In this document: in pieces, positions 1 to 4,749 of the stretch
Numbering within the stretch: position 1 is the first letter of the stretch
Layout of the letters: every line of letters begins with the position of its first letter
DNA from: JAAFIP01 sp031390175
Lineage (GTDB): Bacteria > Pseudomonadota > Gammaproteobacteria > Burkholderiales > Burkholderiaceae_C
Reading direction: 5' to 3'
Length of the DNA: 6,815 nucleotides
NCBI GenBank assembly: GCA_031390175.1
Contig: JANMTF010000408.1
Coordinates: 1-6,815, forward strand
The notes under the pieces: model-generated
The model's input: the letters and a program-made list of their open reading frames with translations, nothing else
What the model was told of the DNA's origin: nothing
Databases searched by the model: none
Program-made: the position numbers and the translations under genes

Positions 1-2162
1 ACGCGAAACTGCACGGGGTATTGCACGGGCGGGCCGTTGGGCAGCAGCTTGGCGCGGCCCCGCACCTCGGGGAACTCAGTGGCCAACAGCGTAGGCAGCT
101 TCATGCGCAGCACTTCGCGGGCCTTGAGGTCTTGCGGCAGCACGATCAATTGGCTGACGTTGCTTTGCGGAAAGATCTGGTCCATGGGCAAATAAAAGCG
201 TGGCACGCCCGAGCCTAGCCAGGTGCTCACACTCACCATGCCGGGTTCCTGCATCAGGCGCTGCTCAATGCGCTTGACTACCGCCTCGTTGGCGGCCAGG
301 CTGGTGCCTTCGGCAAACCACACGTCTACCAAAATTTCTGGCCTTGAGGAGTCTGGAAAAAACTGCTGCTCCACTTTGCCCATGCCCACGATGCCCAGGG
401 CAAATATCAACACCGTCACGCCAATGGTCGTCCAGCGGTAAGTGACGCACCAGTTCACCGCGCGGCGAAACACGTTGTAAAACGGCGAGTCAAAATGCTC
501 TTGGTGGTCTGCACCGCCAGCCTCGTGGTCACCGGCTGCGTTGCGCATGGCCTGGTTGGTTTTGTGCTTCAAAAGCAGCAGACCCAGATAGGGCACAAAA
601 TACACTGACACCACCCAACTGATCAGCAGTGCGATCACCGTCACGGCAAAAATGGCAAAGGTGTATTCCCCCGTGAGCGACTTGGCGATACCGATGGGCA
701 AAAAGCCCACCGCGGTGATCAAAGTGCCGGTCAACATCGGCATGGCGGTCAGCTCATACGCGAAGGTGGCGGCGCGTACTTTGTCGTAGCCCTCTTCCAT
801 CTTGCGCACCATCATTTCTACGGCAATGATGGCATCGTCTACCAAGAGGCCGAGCGCGATGATGAGCGAGCCCAGCGAGATTTTGTGCAGCCCAATGCCA
901 AAATACCACATGGCCAAAAAGGTCACCGCCAGCACCAAAGGAATGGTGATGCCCACCACCAAGCCGGGGCGAATGTCGACGTAGTAGCGCTTGTACAAAG
1001 GCACTTGCTTGCCACGGCTGTGCAGGCCCAGCGCCAAGAAGCTCACTGCCAGCACAATGATGACGGCTTCGATCAGCACCCCGACAAATTCATTGACCGA
1101 GGTGCTCACCGCGCGCGGCTGGTCTTGGATTTGCACCAGCTCTGCACCCGCAGGCAGGTTGCGGGTGATCTTGCCGGTAGCCACTGCCAGCGCCTTGCCC
1201 AGCGCGATGATGTCGCCGCCCTTGGCCATGGAGACGCCCAGCACAATGACTTCTTGACCGCCTACTGTGCCGCTGGCATCGCGCTCGGTATAGCGCACCT
1301 TGACTTGCGCGGGGTCTACATAGGCACGCTTGATGTCGGCAATGTCGCCCAAGCGGATTTGCGCTGCACCTGCGCTGGCCGCGTTGGCACCGCGAATGGG
1401 CATGGCTTTGAGCTCATCGATGGTGTTGAACTGCCCACCGACGCGCACTTGCAGCATGTCCAGCGGCGTGGCAATGACACCGGCTGACTCGACGGCGTTT
1501 TGTGCGCCTAGCTGGCCCAGCACAGCGTTCAAGTCCAGGCCTAGTTGGCTCAGGCGCTTTTGTGAAATCTCTACATACAGTTTTTCGTCTTGCTGGCCAT
1601 GCAGCTCGACCTTGGAGACGTCTTTCACCCGCAGCAGCTGCTGGCGCACATCGTCGGCAAAGGCTTTGTTCTCGGCGTAACTAAAGCCGTCGCTGCGCAG
1701 GGCGTACATCACGCCAAACACATCGCCAAACTCGTCGTTAAAAAACGGGCCGATCACCCCCGCTGGCAAGGTGCCGCGAATATCGCCCACTTTTTTGCGC
1801 ACGCTGTACCAAATATTGGGCACGTCTTTGGGGTTGCCCGAGTCTTTGACCTGAAAAATGATCAAAGCTTCGCCCGGTTTTGCATAGGACCGAATTTTGT
1901 CGGACAGCGGCACCTCTTGCAGCGTTTTCTCTATCTTGTCTACCACCTGCTCGTTCACCTGCTGCGCGGTGGCGCCGGGGTAGAACACGCGAATGGCCAT
2001 GACGCGAAAGGTAAACGGCGGGTCTTCGTCCTGGCCGAGCTGAAAGTAGGCCGCAAAGCCCAGCAGCATCAGCACCACCATCAGGTAGCGGGTGAGCGCG
2101 GGATGGTCAATGGCCCATTTGGACAGGTTGAACTCGCTGGGCGTAGATATGGGCTCGGTCAT
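1..2162 (-). CDS. RND (HAE1-type) efflux permease, 3' end cut off by the window
   Basis: Inner-membrane proton/drug antiporter subunit of a tripartite efflux pump; it takes substrates from the periplasm or membrane and passes them to an outer-membrane channel. The frame is open for 720 codons from the ATG at 2162 to the window edge; the family is usually a little over 1000 residues, so about the last third (TM8-TM12 region) lies outside. Visible are TM1 (about residues 25-43, LMVVLMLLGFAAYF), the periplasmic porter segment with DEDPPFTFRVM (45-55) and PGATAQQV, TM2-TM6, and the TM4 motif GLLVDDAIIAVE with the proton-relay pair Asp442-Asp443 (AcrB Asp407/408). The second half starts again with a TM7-like segment and a porter repeat. 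The ATG lies 7 nt after the adaptor stop with only a weak Shine-Dalgarno (GTGAG overlapping that stop), suggesting translational coupling. Two cytoplasmic loops look longer than in AcrB (residues 381-400 and 545-558). Substrate cannot be told from sequence; a TriC-like pump is one possibility. Confidence 0.95.
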   Translation of the reverse strand, partial: MTEPISTPSEFNLSKWAIDHPALTRYLMVVLMLLGFAAYFQLGQDEDPPFTFRVMAIRVFYPGATAQQVNEQVVDKIEKTLQEVPLSDKIRSYAKPGEALIIFQVKDSGNPKDVPNIWYSVRKKVGDIRGTLPAGVIGPFFNDEFGDVFGVMYALRSDGFSYAENKAFADDVRQQLLRVKDVSKVELHGQQDEKLYVEISQKRLSQLGLDLNAVLGQLGAQNAVESAGVIATPLDMLQVRVGGQFNTIDELKAMPIRGANAASAGAAQIRLGDIADIKRAYVDPAQVKVRYTERDASGTVGGQEVIVLGVSMAKGGDIIALGKALAVATGKITRNLPAGAELVQIQDQPRAVSTSVNEFVGVLIEAVIIVLAVSFLALGLHSRGKQVPLYKRYYVDIRPGLVVGITIPLVLAVTFLAMWYFGIGLHKISLGSLIIALGLLVDDAIIAVEMMVRKMEEGYDKVRAATFAYELTAMPMLTGTLITAVGFLPIGIAKSLTGEYTFAIFAVTVIALLISWVVSVYFVPYLGLLLLKHKTNQAMRNAAGDHEAGGADHQEHFDSPFYNVFRRAVNWCVTYRWTTIGVTVLIFALGIVGMGKVEQQFFPDSSRPEILVDVWFAEGTSLAANEAVVKRIEQRLMQEPGMVSVSTWLGSGVPRFYLPMDQIFPQSNVSQLIVLPQDLKAREVLRMKLPTLLATEFPEVRGRAKLLPNGPPVQYPVQFR

Positions 2163-2169
2163 GCTGCAC

Positions 2170-3384
2170 TCACTTTGCCGCAGCGGATGCAGAGGGCGCT
2201 GGTGTTGCACCCACTGGCACTATGTTTTTAGGAGCTGCTCCCGCGATATTCTGCTGTGCCAGAGCCGTATTGTCCTTATAAATAGTGACCTTCTGCCCCG
2301 CTGCCAGCACGTGCACACCTGCTGTCACTACCTGCATGCCTGCTTGCAAACCGCTTTCAATCACCGCCTCGTTGCCATCCGCCGTAGCCACTTGCACGGG
2401 TGTGCTTTTCACCGTCATGCTCTGCGGATCAAGCACCCAGACATGGCTGGTCTTGCCTGACTCAAACAGCGCACTGGTGGGCAGCTTGATCACTTGCACG
2501 CCTGCAAAACTGGAGGCGGGGTACACGTACACGGTGGAGCCTAATGCGGGCGCGTCTTTGGCATCTACCGCCACTTTGATGGGGAAGGTGCGCGTAGCAG
2601 GGTCGGCGCTGGCGGCCACCTCGCGCACGCGGCCCTTGGCTTGGCCTTCTTTCGCCCACTGCTTGACCACAACCTGCGTGCCCACAAGCGTTTCACGCAG
2701 CCGGTCTTCGGGCACGTTGAACACGACATCGCGCGCGCCGTCTTGCGCGATGCGCACCACCGGCGTACCCGCTGCCACCACTTGGCCAGGCTCGGCCTCT
2801 ACGGCGGTCACTATGCCCGACACATCGGCCACCAGGTTGGCGTAGCCAGTTTGGTTAGCCTGCGATTTGAGTTGCGCCTGCGCTTGCTCTAGCTGCGCCT
2901 GCGCCGCTTTCAGCGTGGCCTCGCGCCGCTCCAGCTCGGCGCCGCTGATAAAGTTTTGGTCTTTTAGTGCGGCAAAGCGTTTGAAGTCAGCCGCTGCCAA
3001 GTCACGGTTGGTGGCGGCTGCCGCCACCAGGGCGCTGCTGGCTTCAAACGCCAGCTTGTAGTCTTGCGGATCAATTTGCGCTAACAGTTGGCCCACTTTC
3101 ACCCGCTGCCCCACTTCGGCTTGGCGCTTGATGATCTTGCCTGCCACCCGAAAGCCCAAGCGCGACTCCACCCTGGCCCGCACCTCACCCGCATATTCAT
3201 GGGCCGCCTCAATACCGCTAGCGCCCACCTTGACGACCTTGACGGCCCGAACTGGGTCTGGCAATGCTGCGGGCTTCGAACAAGCGGCCAAGGCCGACAG
3301 CGCTCCAATCACAACCCCAAGCGCAGCAGTGCGCGCAATACAGATATCGAAAAAAGATGAATTTTGTACTTTAAGAATTGACAT
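2170..3384 (-). CDS. RND efflux periplasmic adaptor (membrane fusion) lipoprotein, HlyD/AcrA family
   Basis: Bridges the RND permease to an outer-membrane channel in the periplasm. The protein is 404 residues from the ATG at 3384. The N-terminus has a hydrophobic stretch ending in the lipobox LAAC, with Cys35 as lipid attachment site and Ser at +2. Next come the first lipoyl half (about 75-105, GFRVAGKI...VKVGQLLAQIDP), an Ala/Gln-rich helical hairpin (about 108-178, AQAQLEQAQAQLKSQ), the second lipoyl half (about 185-213, ADVSGIVTAVEAEPGQVVAAG), a beta-barrel, the membrane-proximal domain and a Pro/Ala-rich tail ending in SASAAAK. An in-frame ATG exists at 3501, but the extra 39 residues would span the promoter, whereas the 3384 start has AAAGG 5 nt upstream and puts the signal peptide at the N-terminus. 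It is the first gene of an operon with the permease. No TolC-type channel gene is seen in the window. Confidence 0.94.
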   Translation of the reverse strand: MSILKVQNSSFFDICIARTAALGVVIGALSALAACSKPAALPDPVRAVKVVKVGASGIEAAHEYAGEVRARVESRLGFRVAGKIIKRQAEVGQRVKVGQLLAQIDPQDYKLAFEASSALVAAAATNRDLAAADFKRFAALKDQNFISGAELERREATLKAAQAQLEQAQAQLKSQANQTGYANLVADVSGIVTAVEAEPGQVVAAGTPVVRIAQDGARDVVFNVPEDRLRETLVGTQVVVKQWAKEGQAKGRVREVAASADPATRTFPIKVAVDAKDAPALGSTVYVYPASSFAGVQVIKLPTSALFESGKTSHVWVLDPQSMTVKSTPVQVATADGNEAVIESGLQAGMQVVTAGVHVLAAGQKVTIYKDNTALAQQNIAGAAPKNIVPVGATPAPSASAAAK

Positions 3385-3389
3385 AACGA

Positions 3390-3394
3390 CCTTT
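3390..3394 (-). promoter_or_regulatory. Ribosome binding site of the efflux adaptor gene
   Basis: AAAGG on the minus strand lies 5 nt before the ATG at 3384. It decides this start over the upstream in-frame ATG at 3501, which would be transcribed only from a promoter further upstream. Confidence 0.65.
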
Positions 3395-3407
3395 GGCACA
3401 AAAATTA

Positions 3408-3427
3408 ATGACTGACTGGTTAGTAAT
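3408..3427. promoter_or_regulatory. Putative TetR-family operator over the efflux promoter
   Basis: The core ACTGACTGGTTAGT (3411-3424) is an imperfect palindrome of the form ACTnACnnGTnAGT, with outer AT/AT pairs extending it to 20 bp. It begins right after the -10 hexamer of the efflux promoter and covers the expected transcription start, the usual position of a repressor that blocks RNA polymerase. Size and symmetry fit TetR-family regulators, which commonly control RND pumps. The link to that family is inference; no regulator gene is present in the window. Confidence 0.6.
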
Positions 3428-3453
3428 CTAATGGAATGGCAGAAGTTTGTCAA
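3425..3453 (-). promoter_or_regulatory. Sigma-70-type promoter of the RND efflux operon
   Basis: The minus strand carries a perfect -35 TTGACA (3448-3453), a 17-nt spacer, and TAGATT (3425-3430), which matches the -10 consensus at four of six positions. Transcription should start near 3418, giving a leader of about 34 nt before the adaptor ATG at 3384. The strong -35 and optimal spacing suggest a strong promoter that needs repression, in keeping with the overlapping palindrome. Confidence 0.7.
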
Positions 3454-3881
3454 GAATAGGCCCGTCACCCATAGCGGTAGCAAAGCAAGTTCCAGCCTCA
3501 TTTGAGGTTGATCGTAACTGCTATTTTTTGCACTTTTTTAGATTCGCCAGAGGCTACGCCGCCTCCAAAGACGGATCGAAGGGCAAAAATGCCAAAACAC
3601 GCCTCCAGCTTTGGTAAATAATTACCAACATTACGATGCTGCAATGTGCTGTGCTGATTGACCCAAAGAGCCATAGCCAGTAAGTTTTAGGGGCCATGTG
3701 CTTTGCAGTGGGTTGTGCCCTGGTGCGGACATCAGCCGGCTGGAGGCTACACCTTGATCGGCGCATCCAGATGCCTCTTTTGAACTGCCGGATGCACCCA
3801 ACACCGGCTGAGCGGCAACACGCTATATATTCAATAGCTGCTGCCGCATATTTCCTCATGGCTATCGGCTGATAAGTCTTG
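3454..3881. other. Gene-free, dyad-rich intergenic stretch between the efflux promoter and the ppa terminator
   Basis: No gene is supported here. The stretch holds several small dyads: CCTCA-TT-TGAGG (3496-3507), GAGGC-6nt-GCCTC (3550-3565), GGCA-4nt-TGCC (3582-3593), TTGGTAA-ATAA-TTACCAA (3611-3628), the perfect palindrome CAGCCGGCTG (3733-3742), GCATCC/GGATGC (3763-3768 and 3790-3795) and GCTAT-7nt-ATAGC (3822-3838). Two T6 runs lie at 3524-3529 and 3534-3539. The only minus-strand reading frame of note (101 codons, 3554-3859) has no ribosome binding site, starts just beyond a terminator, and has an atypical Cys/Trp/Arg-rich composition. The stretch may be remnant or intergenic-repeat DNA. 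Confidence 0.5.
3611..3628. repeat. Perfect inverted repeat, 7-bp arms
   Basis: TTGGTAA and TTACCAA are separated by ATAA. It could be a small hairpin or an 18-bp operator-like site; no T-run follows on either strand, so it does not look like a terminator. It is about 160 bp upstream of the efflux promoter -35, rather far for a classical operator. Role unknown. Confidence 0.5.
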
Positions 3882-3913
3882 AAAAACGCTCAAAATCATC
3901 GGTTATGAGCGTT
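3882..3913 (-). terminator. Rho-independent terminator of ppa
   Basis: On the minus strand AACGCTCA (3906-3913) pairs perfectly with TGAGCGTT (3885-3892) around a 13-nt loop, and the 3' arm runs into TTTTT (3882-3886). It starts about 33 nt after the ppa stop codon, so it should end the ppa transcript and insulate it from the efflux operon on the same strand. The long loop makes it moderate rather than ideal. Confidence 0.7.
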
Positions 3914-3946
3914 CTGAGGCTTGGGGGCTGCAAAATCGCTGAGCGT

Positions 3947-4495
3947 TTAAGCTTTTGGCTTGGCCAAGTCTTTGGCATAAGCCGCCATGCCATCGGTAAT
4001 TTCTTTACGCGCTGCATCAGTGCCTTCCCAGCCTATGATTTTGACCCACTTGCCTTCTTCCAGGTCTTTGTAGTGCTCAAAAAAGTGCGCAATGGTTTTC
4101 AGGCGCAGGGGGTTCATGTCTTCGGGCTTTTGCCAGTGGGTGTAGAGCGAGCATTTTTTGTCGATCGGCACGGCCAACACTTTGCCGTCTACGCCGGCTT
4201 CGTCCTCCATCATCAAAATGCCAATCGGGCGGCAAGTGACTACCACCCCAGGGATCAACGGCACGGGGGTGATGACCAGCACGTCTACCGGGTCGCCATC
4301 ACCGCTCAAGGTTTTGGGCACGTAGCCGTAGTTGGTGGGGTAGTGCATGGCGGTGGACATGAAGCGGTCCACAAAGATGGCGCCGCTTTCTTTGTCTACT
4401 TCGTACTTGATCGGGTCGGCGTTCATCGGGATTTCGATGATCACGTTAAATTCATGGGGGGCATTTTTGCCGGGTTGTACGAGGTCGAGCGACAT
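3947..4495 (-). CDS. ppa: Soluble inorganic pyrophosphatase, family I
   Basis: Cytoplasmic Mg2+-dependent enzyme that hydrolyses pyrophosphate to two phosphates, pulling nucleic acid, protein and activated-sugar synthesis forward. The protein has 182 residues, close to the 176 of the E. coli enzyme, and the active site is complete: Glu21 (EIP), Lys30 and Glu32 (IKYEVD), Arg44 (VDRF), Tyr56 (YGYVP), the signature GDGDPVDVLV with Asp66, Asp68 and Asp71, then Asp98, Asp103 and Lys105 (MMEDEAGVDGK), and Tyr142-Lys143 (EHYKD). These match the E. coli residues shifted by one. The ATG at 4495 has AAGAG 8 nt upstream. A terminator follows the stop. The gene is transcribed alone, head-to-head with the membrane pyrophosphatase gene at 4750. 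Confidence 0.98.
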   Translation of the reverse strand: MSLDLVQPGKNAPHEFNVIIEIPMNADPIKYEVDKESGAIFVDRFMSTAMHYPTNYGYVPKTLSGDGDPVDVLVITPVPLIPGVVVTCRPIGILMMEDEAGVDGKVLAVPIDKKCSLYTHWQKPEDMNPLRLKTIAHFFEHYKDLEEGKWVKIIGWEGTDAARKEITDGMAAYAKDLAKPKA

Positions 4496-4585
4496 GGTGA
4501 ATTCTCTTGGTTGAGTTGGAAATAGTTACCGGATGAACCAGCAAACCCTAGGATTAACCCTGATTTTACTTTCACAGCCCTTGCT

Positions 4586-4605
4586 TTTACGTAAATACGT
4601 CACGT
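4586..4605. repeat. Overlapping ACGT dyads, possible regulator site
   Basis: TTTACGTAAA (4586-4595) is a perfect 10-bp palindrome and overlaps ACGTA-AA-TACGT (4589-4600), whose 5-bp arms are also perfect. A third ACGT follows at 4602-4605. Located between the two divergent genes, it could bind a shared regulator. No regulator family can be named from this sequence alone. Confidence 0.35.
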
Positions 4606-4736
4606 TTTCAGGCTACATTCAGCGCGTTGGCCAATCGTCTCTGTACCCGAATCAAGAGTTGGGGGATGAGGAAGCAACGCAGCGGGTGTGCAAAGCAAAC
4701 CAAATGCGTTGAACACTTTCTTCGTCTAAAAACTAC

Positions 4737-4741
4737 AGGAG
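4737..4741 (+). promoter_or_regulatory. Ribosome binding site of hppA
   Basis: AGGAG lies 8 nt before the ATG at 4750. It is the strongest Shine-Dalgarno in the window and fixes the hppA start. Confidence 0.8.
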
Positions 4742-4749
4742 ATTTACGT

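Larger units (their letters stand above)
4496..4749. promoter_or_regulatory. Divergent ppa/hppA intergenic control region
   Basis: This 254-bp stretch must hold the start signals for both pyrophosphatase genes. On the minus strand TAAAAT (4563-4568) matches the -10 consensus at five of six positions and could serve ppa, but I see no good -35 before it. On the plus strand TTGAAC (4709-4714) resembles a -35 but has no convincing -10 at the right spacing, so the hppA promoter stays unassigned. AACCCT is repeated directly at 4544-4549 and 4556-4561, near the ppa side. The central part at 4586-4605 carries ACGT dyads. No small gene or known riboswitch was recognised. Confidence 0.5.

Noticed and set aside
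885..2231. Long plus-strand open frames (200 and 213 codons) opposite the efflux permease
   Set aside because: Antisense shadows of the permease; His/Gln-rich translations typical of reversed GC-rich coding sequence.
3385..3501. 39-residue N-terminal extension of the efflux adaptor from an ATG at 3501
   Set aside because: It would cover the promoter and operator and place the lipoprotein signal internally; the ATG at 3384 has a good ribosome binding site.
3496..3540. CCTCATTTGAGG hairpin followed by T-runs as a plus-strand terminator
   Set aside because: The T-runs begin about 17 nt after the hairpin and no plus-strand gene lies upstream that would need a terminator.
3554..3859. Minus-strand open frame of 101 codons in the gap between ppa and the efflux operon
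   Set aside because: No Shine-Dalgarno before its ATG, start just past the ppa terminator with no promoter seen, and a composition rich in Cys, Trp and Arg unlike a bacterial protein of this genome. No recognisable domain.
3905..4525. Plus-strand open frame of 206 codons opposite ppa
   Set aside because: It is the antisense shadow of the well-supported ppa gene and its protein has no family features.
4621..4749. Possible fluoride or other riboswitch leader before hppA
   Set aside because: GGGGGATGAGG near 4660 faintly recalls a fluoride-riboswitch start, but the paired elements and conserved downstream block are absent.
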